Of a stretch of 64,000 bases of DNA, positions 34,781 to 47,985 are shown piece after piece. The position numbers were made by a program, and so were the translations under genes. This DNA is from Costus lasius (lineage: Eukaryota > Streptophyta > Magnoliopsida > Zingiberales > Costaceae): the NCBI GenBank assembly GCA_027563935.2, contig CM050449.1:82677178-82741177 (forward strand), read 5' to 3'. The stretch's first letter is position 1; each line of letters starts with the position of its first letter. Below the pieces are notes generated by a model. The model was not told where the DNA came from. It did not search any database and saw only the letters and a program-made list of their open reading frames with translations.

Positions 34781-36510
34781 TGTTGGGGTATGCCCTTAAG
34801 GCTAATGTTTGAGGCCTTGGGATTGTATAAGTATCATGTAATAAACTCTTATGTTTATAAAGGCATGGTTATTATTCAGGTTGCTACCTTGTCTGCTGTA
34901 ATAAGTGTACTTCTGAATAATGTCTCAAAGCTGTTCAGCTAGGCTGACATGCATATGTCCTTAGTCGAGATATCTTGGTGAACATGAGACAGCCTTGATA
35001 TGGTTGAGACTAATATGTGTTCTAATCTTATAGGATGCTTCGAGCATGGAATAAGATGTAGACTCATGGGTACATTGGATGTACTGGACAGACCCTACTA
35101 GGATATTCAATTGCTTGTCACAATGTGAATGATCCTTGTAAGCACCAAGTGGCACATGTCCTCTGACTTGAGATCACTTGTGTTTCTAAATGATGATTGT
35201 CATTGTCTTGAGGTAGTTCAATATCATTTGAAACATAATGATTATAGACTATCTTGGATGGTGAGCTTGAATCAGGCTAGGGCACTAGTGATAGACATAG
35301 GATTGCCGTCTCCTTGTTTAAGGAGTGTGATGTTCTAAAGGGGCCCCCCTATATGAGATGATTGAGATAGTGTATGGCCATACCCAGATGACTATGTTCA
35401 TCTGATCTAATCATGCTCATCGTATTGGAGTTACAAGCTTGACCCGCTTGTCCAATAAGAACATCCAGTGGCAAAGGACACATGTATGCCTAGTGAAGTT
35501 GATTCACACTTGTGCTGTGGTTTGGGTGAAGTCTTGGAAGACTCTTTCCTTTATATCGGGAGACAGTGATGTGTTGCTAGATACCCCTCACTGATCGTGA
35601 TAACGAAAGTTATCGTTACCGACATTTAAAGAAAACCCTCAGGGTCGCACAATTTGATGATATGGCTTACTTAAGTCAGATCGTGTGGACTGAATTGTTT
35701 GGGTTCAGTTTAAAGGGATAGAGGCTCTGATTGTAAGTGAGATCTGGTCTGATCATGTTTGATTGATTGGGACTTGAGATCGGTAAGCTTCGATCGAGAG
35801 TATTGATGCTAGATCGGTGAGATCAAGAGTATCACGAGATCAACGGTTAGATATTGAACCATTGGTTCAATGAGATCTAGACCATGGCTTGGGCTGGTTT
35901 AATTTGGTTCTTGAACCAAATTGAAATGGATTGAAGTGGCTTGAACCGGTTCACAAGGGTGAACGCTTGGTTCAAGGGGTTAGGCGTTTTGGTTCGGTAA
36001 TGGGCGCATAGCTTCATCTCTTCCATTTATGGAAAGTATTGAAGGCGACTTCACCTTAACGCCAAAGCGTTTTGAACGCTCGACTTCACTCCTCTCTTCT
36101 CAACGTTCATCCTTGGAGGTGAGTGCATTCGGACGAGAAGAGGAGGCAGGTTGCTCTCGCCAAGCTTGATCTCCAAATCTCCTTCACGCGACAAGGGATA
36201 CTTTGGAGCCTTGCTAGCACAAGGGACGTTCAAGGTGTAGGCCTTCTTCTTCTTGTGTGCGATTCCTTTGGAGAAGTTCTCTTTGAACTTTGCTTCCAAG
36301 CCGACATCCGATCTATGGCATTGGTATGATCACATTCTTGATCTAATGAAATATTATAGTTGATCATATGAGCACATAAGCGATTGAATTCTTGAAACCC
36401 TAGCAAAATGCATGCGCCCCCTTGTTTAGGGTTTTCGCCCCCCCCCCCCCCCCCCCCCCTCTTGAAAGGGGTTTTATCCGCTTGCGCTCCCCCTTGAAGG
36501 GGACCCTTCA
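34781..36510 (+). mobile_element. 5' LTR of C
   Basis: TGTTGGGGTATGCCC...GGACCCTTCA, 1,730 bp. ATG GCA TTG at 36315-36323 is followed directly by GTATGA, the predicted Gag start and donor. A 22-base C run lies at 36438-36459. Confidence 0.95.
36438..36459 (+). repeat. Poly-C run in 5' LTR of C
   Basis: 22 consecutive C here, against 10 in the 3' LTR (43878-43887). The run lies between the predicted splice donor and the LTR end. Confidence 0.9.
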
Positions 36511-36512
36511 AT

Positions 36513-36524
36513 TGGTATCAGAGG
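36513..36524 (+). promoter_or_regulatory. Primer-binding site of C
   Basis: TGGTATCAGAGG, two bases inside the LTR. The last base differs from the TGGTATCAGAGC of the A units and B. Confidence 0.85.
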
Positions 36525-37775
36525 CCTAGGATCTTATATGATTCATATGATTGCTATGTATGTTTTGTGATCCATATATGTTTGATGCTTAGATCTATGT
36601 TTTCTCTTCATGCGATTATACTAGTGGATAGTATGTTCATGTTGCGCATGTATGAGAGTTATGTTGTGTTGGCGCTAGTTGAATGGCGCATGTATGATGA
36701 TTGCGCTTCTTTCATGTTGTTGTAGTTGTTTTTCTTAAAAACCCTAAATGACATGCGCGCCTTGCATATTAGATCTAAGCCGCACCTACAATAAACCCTT
36801 AGATGGGTTGATGGGGTTGAAGTCACCTCTAGATTAGATCCAATAGTCTGATCAGACCATCTGACAGCCTAGATGGATCGACCAGATGGCACCTGTGCGC
36901 AAGCATGAGGTGGCCATAGGTCGATCGCACCTTAGGCGTGTAGCGAGGTCTGGTTGAGACAACCAGTGAACACACATGAGCTAGGCCCGGGGTCACACCC
37001 GCTTGCCAGAACTCATGAGGGTTGTTCAGCCCTTGGCGCATGCATGGTTGACCATTAGGTCAACACGGGTCAGTTAGGACTCGGTGCATGCAAGGGCAGA
37101 GGATCTGATTAGATGGATGAGTGGATCCCTATCAATGTACCATTGTAAGGTTGTAGGGGCACATAAGGAAATTAAAAATTGATGCCATGGGGTTTTCAAA
37201 AATTTAATTTCATGATTGGATCACATGTTGATTGATGCCATGATGTTTGTTTATTTAATCTTATGTGGGTTGCCCTAATGTGTGCTGTGCTGGGGCCTGC
37301 GTGCCTGGAATTAAACTTGTAAATTAATTTGTGATCTGCGAATCACATTTGTACTTAATTTATAATGTATAATTGACCTGCGAGTCAAACTTGTCTAGAT
37401 AGATCAAATTGTATTTGATTAGACAAGAGCACAAAGGCACACATCCAAGAGGGGCTTTCAGCTGGTGGCGCACCTGAGGTGCTCTTGGCGCTAGGGCCCT
37501 GGGTTGGACCAGATGAGATGCAAAAGTCCCAAGAAGAGCAAGTGAAGACTTAAGTTTCTTAAGGTCTTACTTAGGCTTTGGGCTTTTACCACATAAGATG
37601 CATGCTTTCTTTTTATTGCTTATATAATTAGAACTGCATGAGTTTATCTTCTGCTATCACCATAGGACTTGCATGATAGTGAAGAAGATAAAAGACCGTT
37701 AAAATCCAAACGCTAACATATCAAGCTCGTAAGCCTTCTGACGCGAAACCTCACTGTTCTGATTATCGTTGGAGC

Positions 37776-38014
37776 CGTGTTGTACCCACTCAGTGGGCAC
37801 GTCCATCTATCTTCAGACGGTGCTGGATTTCACCTGCGTGTTACAGAGAAGGGATTTATCGCTTCTCGTTGCTCAGCATAGCACGTGGTGGTCCAGGGAG
37901 TAGGTCGGGTCAGCTTGACCATGTAGACTACATATGTGGCGCATATGGTAGCACATGGAGGCAGCCATCTGAGGGATCAGAGACTGTGTTGTACCAACTC
38001 AGTTGGCACAGTCT
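37776..38014 (+). promoter_or_regulatory. Paired bulged hairpins in the leader of C
   Basis: Hairpin 1, 37776-37801: CGTG/CACG, bulge TTGTA, CCCAC/GTGGG, loop TCA. Hairpin 2, 37981-38014: AGACTGTG/CACAGTCT, bulge TTGTA, CCAAC/GTTGG, loop TCA. Confidence 0.65.
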
Positions 38015-38314
38015 GCTGGATTGCCCAGGTGAAGGGGAATCGCACGGGTTGGCGATTGGCTGGGACAGCCTACCAGAAATTAGTGCTTGTCATCTCTGTG
38101 CATCTTATCTCGCCTGAGCGGGACGCGGAGACCAAGTATGAAATCTGGATCCCATCTCACTAAAAGAGTGTTACTCTTTCGGACTGTTTTACTGGATTTT
38201 ACAGTCAGCTAAAATAGTGAGAAAAGGAATCATTCTTAAGTCCTGATTGATTCTTAACATTGATACTGACCTTGCTGTTCTTGCTTGTTGTAGATTCCTG
38301 CAGCAACGAACACC

Positions 38315-41300
38315 ATGAGCTTCAATGTGCGATCCCTACTGGAAAGGGAGAAGTTTGCTGGGCCGAACTTCTCTGACTGGTTCGGACACCTTAAGATCGT
38401 TCTTAAGGCAGAGAGGAAACTGTATGTCCTCGAGACGGCGATACCGCCGCAGCCCGCTCCGAACGCCGCAAGGGCGGTTCGGGATGCCTATGAAAAGCAC
38501 GTCAATGATAGCATTGATGTCGCTTGCCTGATGCTAGCGTCTATGACGCCACCGCTGCAGCGTCAGCATGAGGATATGTCGGCTATAGAGATTATAGCGA
38601 ACCTCAAGATGCTGTATGCTGCACAGGCGAGGACAGAACGCTATAATCTGACGAAGCTCTTCTTTCAGAGCAAACTGGCTGAAGGGAGCCCAGTGGGAGC
38701 TCACGTGCTCAAGATGATTGGGCACAAGGAGGCTCTGGAGAAACTGGGGCATACCATCAACCAGGAGCTTGCTGTAGATATTATTCTGCAGTCTCTCCCG
38801 CCCTCTTTCGATGCGTTCATCATTAACTTTAATATGAACAAAATCGATTGTACGCCGGCAGAGCTGCTGAATATGCTCTTGACTACTGAGGAAACTCTGA
38901 AGGGCAAGCCTTCAACCTCTGTCTTAATGGTTCCTTCTAGGAACAAGAAGAAGGGGAAGAAGGGCAAGGCCCCTGTCAAGAACTACAGTAAGGCTCTGAA
39001 ATAGAAGGTGAAGCGGTCGAAGGACAACAGGTGTTTCCACTGTGGCCAGCTGGGTCACTGGAAAAAGGACTGTAAAGCGCTCCAAGGAGATAAGAGGGGA
39101 AGCATCGCTTCTGGCTCAGGTATATATGTGACTGAGGTCATGTTATCTTCTTCTACCATATCATGGGTGTTGGACACTGCATGTGGAGTTCACATTTGTT
39201 CAAATGTACAGGAACTCAAGAGAAGAAGGCAGGTGGGACAGCATGAGGTAGACCTACGCGTTGGAAACGGGGCACGGGTTGCTGCTGTTGCTGTAGGAGA
39301 CTATTTCATTTCTTTACCATCTGGCATTGTATTGGAATTAAACAATTGTTATTTTGTACCCAGTATTACCAAGAATATTATCTCTATTCCTGCTCTTGTC
39401 AGGAAAGGATTTTCCTTTGAATGCAATATTTCAAAGTGTGTTTTATCTTGTGATAATATTGTGTATGCAACTGGTTCAATTAACAATGGGTTGTTCATGT
39501 TGGACATGGAAAATTCTATACAAAACATTGATAATAAGAAAGCCAAGTATGCTGATGACAGCACCTTGCTATGGCATAGTCGTTTAGGCCATATTAACGA
39601 GAAGCGCATTAAGCAGTTGCATGATCATGGACTGCTGGGATCATTCTCCTATGAGGAGATTGATACATGCAAAGCTTGTTTAATGGGTAAAATGACGAAG
39701 TCACCTTTTTCTAATAAAGGTCAAAGGGCTTCAGGTTTACTTGACCTTATACACAGTGATGTGTGTGGGCCATTTAGTAAACATGCCAGAGGTGGCTATC
39801 AGTACTTCATTACCTTTACTGATGATTTCAGTAGGTATGGGTATGTCTATTTGATGAGACATAAGAGTGAATCTTTTGACAAGTTCAAAGAGTTCAAAAA
39901 TGAAGTACAGAATCAGCTAGGCCGAAATATCAAGGCACTTCGCTCAGATCGAGGTGGAGAATACTTGAGTCATGCGTTTACTGACTATCTAAAGGAGTGT
40001 GGGATTATCTCACAGCTCACTCCGCCAGGAACACCGAAATGGAATGGTGTGTCCGAGAGGAGAAATAGAACGTTGCTTGATATGGTTCGTTCTATGATGA
40101 GTCAGGCTACTCTTCCATACTCCTTTTGGGGTCTTGCACTGGAGACAGCTGCAAAGGTACTAAACCGAGTGCCATCCAAGGCAGTTTCAAAGACGCCATA
40201 TGAGTTATGGTATGGGAAACAGCCGAGCTTGACATTTATCAGGATCTGGGGTTGCGAGGCTTATGTCAAAAAGCTCGCCTCTGGGAAACTGGAGAGCAGA
40301 TCTGAGAAATGTATCTTTGTCGGTTACCCTAAGGAAACTAAGGGTTATTATTTCTACGATCCCAAAGAGAATAAAGTATTTGTTGCTCGGACGGCCATAT
40401 TTCTTGAGAAGGAATTTCTTCTGCAAGAGGCCAGTGGGAGAGAAATAAAGCTGGATGAGATTCCAGAGGAAGGACAAAGTAGTCAAGCACAGTTGGATGT
40501 GCCTGAGCCGGTAGATCAGGTTATTGAACAACCTGAGGCTCAAATAACACGGGAACCGCGAAGATCGGGAAGGATCCGTCGTCAGCCTGAGCGCTATGAC
40601 GGAGTCTACATCATTGATAATGATGAACCCCTTACTTATGCGGATGCGGTCAGTGGACCGGAGTCAGCTAGATGGCTTGATGCTATGCGAGCCGAGATGG
40701 ACTCCATGTCAGATAACCAAGTCTGGGATTTGGTTGATCCGCCTCCGGGAGTAATCCCAATAGGCTGTAAATGGATCTTCAAGAAGAAGATTGACATGGA
40801 TGGTAACGTAGTTACCTATAAAGGCAGGCTAGTTGCGAAAGGTTTCAAACAAATCTACGGGATAGATTATGATGAAACTTTCTCTCCTGTAGCCATGTTT
40901 AAGTCTATTCGGATTCTTTTCGCAATAGCTGCATATTACGATTATGAGATCTGGCAGATGGATGTGAAAACAGCTTTCCTTAATGGAAATCTGGATGAGG
41001 ATGTGTATATGACACAACCGGAAGGTTTCACTGATCCATCAGATCGTCATAAAATATGCAAGTTAAAGAAGTCCATTTATGGACTGAAACAAGCATCTAG
41101 AAGCTGGAACATTCGTTTTGATGAATCAATCTCTGAGTTTGGTTTCATCAAGAACGAAGATGACCCGTGTGTATATAAGAGGTTTAGTGGGAGCGTAATT
41201 ACATTCCTAATCCTCTACGTCGATGATATCTTGATCATTGGAAATGATATTCCTGAACTGCATGCTGTTAAAGCATGGTTAGGAAAATGTTTCCAGATGA

Positions 41301-42199
41301 AAGATCTAGGAGAAGCAGCCTATGTGTTAGGTGTGAAGATCTACAGGGATAGATCCAAGAGGCTTCTCGGGCTGTGCCAGAGTACTTACATCGATAAAGT
41401 CCTGGAGAGATTCCATTTAGAGAATTCTAAACGAGGATATCTTCCAGTCAGACATGGTCTGAATCTTTCGAAGAGTCAGTGTCCACAAACACAGACTGAG
41501 AAAGATGAAATGGACAATATGCCTTATGCTTCGGCTATTGGGTCCATTATGTATGCGATGTTGTGTACTCGCCCAGACGTCGCTTACGGGTTAAGCGTGA
41601 CCAGTCGATTCCAAAGTAATCCAGGTATGGCGCACTGGATTGCGGTCAAGAACATTATAAAATATCTGCGGAGGACCAAAGATATGTTCTTGATATATGG
41701 TGGTCAGGAAGAACTCAGTATTGAAGGATATACTGACGCTTCGTTCCAGTCGGACCAGGATGATTTCCGATCGCAATCAGGCTATGTTTTTAGCTTGAAT
41801 GGAGGTGCTGTGGTGTGGAAGAGTTTCAAACAGTCAACTGTTGCTGATTCCACAACAGAAGCCGAGTATGTTGCAGCCTCGGAAGCATCCAAGGAGGCAG
41901 TATGGATTCGCAAGTTCGTGAGAGAACTTGGTGTCGTTCCTTCGAGTGCAGATCCCTTGGTTATCTTCTGTGATAACACTGGAGCAATCGCACAAGCAAA
42001 GGAACCACGGTCGCACCAGAAGTCCAAGCACATACAGAGACGGTTTCACTTGATCCGGGAGATCATTGATCGAGGCGAGATCAAGATTTGCAAGGTTCAT
42101 ACAGATGACAATCTGGCAGACCCGCTTACCAAGCCTCTGGCGCAGCAGAAGCATGAGAAGCACTGTAATAATATGGGTTTGAGATTTCTCAACCATTAG
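38315..42199 (+). pseudogene. Gag-Pol polyprotein of C, one nonsense codon
   Basis: One frame of 1,294 codons plus stop from ATG 38315. It has Gag to 39001, the CCHC knuckle CFHCGQLGHWKKDC (39032-39073), protease with DTACG (Asp codon 39173-39175), the integrase zinc region (from about 39571), the integrase core (SDVCGPF about 39755, DRGGEY, SERRNR about 40050), RT (YVDD 41216-41227) and RNase H (GYTDASF, TTEAEYVA, CDNTGAI). The only defect is a TAG at 39002-39004 at the Gag/knuckle border, where A and B have CAA. Downstream of it 1,063 codons are open. It is not a conserved recoding site, because relatives lack it. Confidence 0.93.
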
Positions 42200-42219
42200 A
42201 TTAAGTGCAAGTGGGAGAT

Positions 42220-43938
42220 TGTTGGGGTATGCCCTTAAGGCTAATGTTTGAGGCCTTGGGATTGTATAAGTATCATGTAATAAACTCTTATGTTTATAAA
42301 GGCATGGTTATTATTCAGGTTGCTACCTTGTCTGCTGTAATAAGTGTACTTCTGAATAATGTCTCAAAGCTGTTCAGCTAGGCTGACATGCATATGTCCT
42401 TAGTCGAGATATCTTGGTGAACATGAGACAGCCTTGATATGGTTGAGACTAATATGTGTTCTAATCTTATAGGATGCTTCGAGCATGGAATAAGATGTAG
42501 ACTCATGGGTACATTGGATGTACTGGACAGACCCTACTAGGATATTCAATTGCTTGTCACAATGTGAATGATCCTTGTAAGCACCAAGTGGCACATGTCC
42601 TCTGACTTGAGATCACTTGTGTTTCTAAATGATGATTGTCATTGTCTTGAGGTAGTTCAATATCATTTGAAACATAATGATTATAGACTATCTTGGATGG
42701 TGAGCTTGAATCAGGCTAGGGCACTAGTGATAGACATAGGATTGCCGTCTCCTTGTTTAAGGAGTGTGATGTTCTAAAGGGGCCCCCCTATATGAGATGA
42801 TTGAGATAGTGTATGGCCATACCCAGATGACTATGTTCATCTGATCTAATCATGCTCATCGTATTGGAGTTACAAGCTTGACCCGCTTGTCCAATAAGAA
42901 CATCCAGTGGCAAAGGACACATGTATGCCTAGTGAAGTTGATTCACACTTGTGCTGTGGTTTGGGTGAAGTCTTGGAAGACTCTTTCCTTTATATCGGGA
43001 GACAGTGATGTGTTGCTAGATACCCCTCACTGATCGTGATAACGAAAGTTATCGTTACCGACATTTAAAGGAAACCCTCAGGGTCGCACAATTTGATGAT
43101 ATGGCTTACTTAAGTCAGATCGTGTGGACTGAATTGTTTGGGTTCAGTTTAAAGGGATAGAGGCTCTGATTGTAAGTGAGATCTGGTCTGATCATGTTTG
43201 ATTGATTGGGACTTAAGATCGGTAAGCTTCGATCGAGAGTATTGATGCTAGATCGGTGAGATCAAGAGTATCACGAGATCAACGGTTAGATATTGAACCA
43301 TTGGTTCAATGAGATCTAGACCATGGCTTGGGCTGGTTTAATTTGGTTCTTGAACCAAATTGAAATGGATTGAAGTGGCTTGAACCGGTTCACAAGGGTG
43401 AACGCTTGGTTCAAGGGGTTAGGCGTTTTGGTTCGGTAATGGGCGCATAGCTTCATCTCTTCCATTTATGGAAAGTATTGAAGGCGACTTCACCTTAACG
43501 CCAAAGCGTTTTGAACGCTCGACTTCACTCCTCTCTTCTCAACGTTCATCCTTGGAGGTGAGTGCATTCGGACGAGAAGAGGAGGCAGGTTGCTCTCGCC
43601 AAGCTTGATCTCCAAATCTCCTTCACGCGACAAGGGATACTTTGGAGCCTTGCTAGCACAAGGGACGTTCAAGGTGTAGGCCTTCTTCTTCTTGTGTGCG
43701 ATTCCTTTGGAGAAGTTCTCTTTGAACTTTGCTTCCAAGCCGACATCCGATCTATGGCATTGGTATGATCACATTCTTGATCTAATGAAATATTATAGTT
43801 GATCATATGAGCACATAAGCGATTGAATTCTTGAAACCCTAGCAAAATGCATGCGCCCCCTTGTTTAGGGTTTTCGGCCCCCCCCCCTCTTGAAAGGGGT
43901 TTTATCCGCTTGCGCTCCCCCTTGAAGGGGACCCTTCA
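42220..43938 (+). mobile_element. 3' LTR of C
   Basis: 1,719 bp, 11 bp shorter than the 5' LTR. The poly-C tract explains all of the length difference. Substitutions seen: AAAGAAAACC/AAAGGAAACC and TTGAGATCGG/TTAAGATCGG. Confidence 0.95.
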
Positions 43939-43943
43939 CATTA

Positions 43944-44080
43944 TTCAGAAGTACACTTATTGCAGCAGATAACGTAACAAACTGAATAACAACCATGCCT
44001 TTATAAACATAAGAGTTTATTACATGATACTGATACATTCCCAAGGCCTCAAACATTAGCCTTAAGGGCATACCCCAACA
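43944..44080 (-). mobile_element. 3' LTR of B, proximal part
   Basis: Resumes the B LTR after the target duplication of C and ends at the TGTTGGGG start (44080 on the minus strand). The purine tract 44091-44081 follows. Confidence 0.93.
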
Positions 44081-44100
44081 ATCTCCCACTTGCACTTAAT

Positions 44101-47100
44101 CTAATGGTTGAGAAATCTCAAACCCATATTATTACAGTGCTTCTCATGCTTCTGCTGCGCCAGAGGCTTGGTAAGCGGGTCTGCCAGATTGTCATCTGTA
44201 TGAACCTTGCACACTTTGATCTCGCCACGATCAATGATCTCCCTGATCAAATGAAACCGTCTCTGTATGTGCTTGGACTTCTGGTGCGACCGTGGTTCCT
44301 TTGCTTGTGCGATTGCTCCAGTGTTATCACAGAAGATAACCAAAGGATCTGCACTCGAAGGAACAACACCAAGTTCTCTCACGAACTTACGAATCCACAC
44401 TGCCTCCTTGGATGCTTCCGAGGCTGCAACATACTCGGCTTCTGTTGTGGAATCAGCAACAGTTGACTGTTTGAAACTCTTCCACACCACTGCTCCACCA
44501 TTCAAGCTAAAAACATAGCCTGATTGCGATCGGAAATCATCCTGGTCTGACTGGAATGAAGCGTCAGTATATCCTTCAATACTGAGTTCTTCCTGACCAC
44601 CATATATCAAGAACATATCTTTGGTCCTCCGCAGATATTTTAAAATGTTCTTGACTACAATCCAGTGCGCCATACCTGGATTACTTTGGAACCGACTGGT
44701 CACGCTTAACCCGTAAGCGACGTCAGGGCGAGTACACAACATCGCATACATTATGGACCCAATAGCCGAAGCATAAGGCGTATTGTCCATTTCATCTTTC
44801 TCAGTCTGTGTTTGCGGACACTGACTCTTCGAAAGATTCAGACCATGTCTGACTGGAAGATATCCTCTTTTAGAATTCTCTAAATGAAATCTCTCCAGGA
44901 CTTTATCGATGTAAGTACTCTGGCACAGCCCGAGAAGCCTCTTAGATCTATCCCTGTAGATCTTCACACCTAATACATAGGCTGCTTCTCCTAGATCTTT
45001 CATCTGGAAACATTTCCTTAACCATGCCTTAACCGCATGCATTTCAGGAATGTCATTTCCAATGATCAAGATATCATCGACGTAGAGGACTAGGAAAGTA
45101 ATCACGCTCCCACTAAACCTCTTATATACACACGGGTCATCTTCGTTCTTGATGAAACCAAACTCAGAGATTGATTCATCAAAACGAATATTCCAGCTTC
45201 TAGATGCTTGTTTAAGTCCATAAATGGACCTCTTTAACTTGCATATCTTATGACGATCTGATGGATTAGTGAAACCTTCTGGTTGTGTCATATACACATC
45301 CTCATCCAGATTTCCATTAAGGAAAGCTGTCTTCACATCCATCTGCCAGATCTCATAATCGTAATATGCTGCTATCGCGAAAAGAATCCGAATAGACTTA
45401 AACATGGCTACAGGTGAGAAAGTTTCATCATAATCTATCCCGTAGATTTGTTTGAAACCTTTCGCAACTAGCCTGCCTTTACAGGTAACCACGTTACCAT
45501 CCATGTCAATCTTCTTCTTGAAGATCCATTTACAGCCTATAGGGATTACTCCCGGAGGCGGATCAACCAAATCCCAGACTTGGTTATCTGACATGGAGTC
45601 CATCTCGGCTCGCATAGCTTCAAGCCATCTAGCTGACTCCGGTCCACTGACCGCATCCGCATAAGTGAGGGGTTCATCATTATCAATGATGTAGACTCCG
45701 TCATAGCGCTCAGGCTGTCGACGGATCCTTCCCGATCTTCGCGGTTCCCGTGATATCTGAGCCTCAGGTTGTTCAATAACCTGCTCAACTGGCTCAGGCT
45801 CATCCAACTGTGCTTGACTACTTTGTCCTTCTTCTGGATTCTCATCCAGCTTTATTTCTCTCCCACTGGCTTCTTGCAGAAGAAACTCCTTCTCAAGAAA
45901 AATGGCCGTCCGAGCAACAAATACCTTGTTCTCTTTGGGATCGTAGAAATAATAACCCTTAGTTTCCTTAGGGTAACCGACAAAGATGCATTTGTCAGAT
46001 CTGCTCTCTAGTTTCCCAGAGGCGAGCTTTTTAACATAAGCCTCGCAGCCCCAGATCCTGATAAATGTCAAGCTCGGCTGTTTCCCATACCATAACTCAT
46101 ATGGCGTCTTTGAAACTGCCTTGGATGGCACTCGGTTTAGTACCTTTGCAGCTGTTTCCAGTGCAAAACCCCAAAAGGAGTAAGGTAGAGTAGCCTGACT
46201 CATCATCGAACGAACCATATCTAGTAAGGTTCTGTTCCTCCTCTCGGACACACCATTCCATTGCGGTGTTCCTGGCGGAGTGAGCTGTGAGATAATCCCA
46301 CACTCCTTCAGATAGTCAGTAAACGCATGACTCAAGTATTCTCCACCTCGATCAGAACGAAGTGCCTTGATATTTCGGCCTAGCTGATTCTGTACTTCAT
46401 TTTTGAACTCTTTGAACTTGTCAAAAGATTCACTCTTATGTCTCATTAGATAGACATACCCATATCTACTGAAATCATCAGTAAAGGTAATGAAGTATGA
46501 ATAGCCACCTCTGGCATGTTTACTAAACGGCCCACACACATCACTGTGTATAAGGTCAAGTAAACCTGAAGCCCTTTGACCTTTGTGAGGAAAAGGAGAC
46601 TTCGTCATTTTACCCATTAAACAAGCTTTGCATGTATCAATCTCCTCATAGGAGAATGATCCCAGCAGTCCATTATCATGCAACCGCTTAATGCGTTTCT
46701 TGTTAATATGGCCTAAACGACTATGCCATAGCAAGGTGCTGTCATCAGCATACTTGGCTTTCTTATTATCAATGTTCTGTATAGAATATTCCATGTCCAA
46801 CATGAATAACCCATTGTTAATTGAACCAGTAGCATAAACAATATTATCAAGAGTAAGATAACACTTTGAAATCTTGCATTCAAAGGAAAACCCTTTCCTA
46901 ACAAGAGCAGGAATAGAGATAATATTTTTGGTAATACTGGGTACAAAGTTACAATTGTTTAATTCTAATACAATGCCAGATGGCAATGAGATGTAATAAT
47001 CCCCTACAGCAACAGCAGCAACCCGTGCCCCGTTTCCAACTCGTAGGTCCACCTCATGCTGTCCCACCTGCCTTCTTCTCTTGAGTTCCTATACATTTGA

Positions 47101-47985
47101 ACAAATGTGAACTCCACATGCAGTGTCCAACACCCATGAAATAGAAGAAGATGAAACCATGACTTCCGTCACGTATATACCTGAGCCAGAAGCGATGCTT
47201 CCCCTCTTATCTCCTTGGAGCGCTTTACAGTCCTTTTTCCAGTGACCTAGCTGGCCACAGTGAAAACATCTGTATTCCTTGGACCGCTTGACCTTTTGCT
47301 TCAGAGCCTTGCTGTAGTTCTTGACAGGGGCCTTGCCCTTCTTCCCCTTCTTCTTGTTCCTTGAAGGAACCATTAAGACAGAGGTTGAAGGCTTTCCCTT
47401 CAGAGTTTCCTCAGTAGTCAAGAGCATATTCAGCAGCTCTGCCGGAGTACAGTCGATTTTGTTCATATTAAAGTTAATAATGAACGTATCGAAAGAGGGC
47501 GGGAGAGACTGCAGAATAATATCTACAGCAAGCTCCTGATTGATGGTATGCCCCAGTTTCTCTAAAGCTTCTTTGTGCCCAATCATCTTGAGCACGTGAG
47601 CTCCCACTGGGCTCCCTTCAGCCAGTTTGCTCTGAAAGAAAAGCTTTGTCAGATTATAGCGTTCTGTCCTCGCCTGTGCAGCATACAGCATCTTGAGGTT
47701 CGCTATAATTTCTATAGCAGACATATCCTCATGCTGACGCTGCAGCGGTGGCGTCATAGACGCTAGCATCAGGCAAGCGACATCAATGCTATCATTGACG
47801 TGCTTTTCATAGGCTTCACGAACCGCCCTTGCGGCGTTCGCAGCGGGTTGAGGCGGCACAGCCGTCTCGAGGACATACAGTTTCCTCTCTGCCTTAAGAA
47901 CGATCTTAAGGTGTCCGAACCAGTCTGAGAAGTTTGGCCCAGCAAACTTCTCCCTTTCCAGTAGGGATCGCACATTGAAGCTCAT
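44101..47985 (-). pseudogene. Gag-Pol polyprotein of B, one nonsense codon
   Basis: Same length as C (1,294 codons plus stop) with the same domain order: Gag, CCHC knuckle, protease DTACG, integrase, RT (YVDD 45084-45073), RNase H. The only interruption is TAG at 47091-47089, just behind the protease active site, where C and most sisters have CAG. Gag alone (47985-47089) is open and intact, and the rest (47067-44101) is open. The position of its stop differs from that of C, so together the two copies hold every domain uninterrupted. Confidence 0.93.

Larger units (their letters stand above)
36511..38314 (+). other. 5' leader of C (predicted intron to 38293)
   Basis: 1.8 kb, no gene. Bulged hairpin 1 at 37776-37801; bulged hairpin 2 at 37981-38014, with an 8-bp outer stem AGACTGTG/CACAGTCT. 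The hairpin with a TTCGA loop found in A and B is missing: the corresponding stretch near 37440-37500 is shorter and different. Predicted acceptor TTGTAG ends at 38293, and 38294-38314 is open in the gag frame. Confidence 0.75.
34781..43938 (+). mobile_element. Full-length, very young copia element C, inserted in the 3' LTR of B
   Basis: Plus-strand element with 5' LTR 34781-36510, leader, gag-pol 38315-42199, purine tract 42209-42219 and 3' LTR 42220-43938. The target duplication CATTA (34776-34780 and 43939-43943) is perfect. The LTRs differ by two substitutions that I could see and by the length of a C run. It is the innermost and youngest insertion of the nest. Confidence 0.95.

Noticed and set aside
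39002..39004. TAG between Gag and Pol of C as programmed readthrough
   Set aside because: The A units and B have a sense codon there, and the stop of B is elsewhere, so it is a private nonsense mutation.
39170..39184. Protease motif DTA instead of DTG as a sign of inactivity
   Set aside because: It is identical in all young copies, and DTA is known in other active plant copia elements, so it is a lineage feature.
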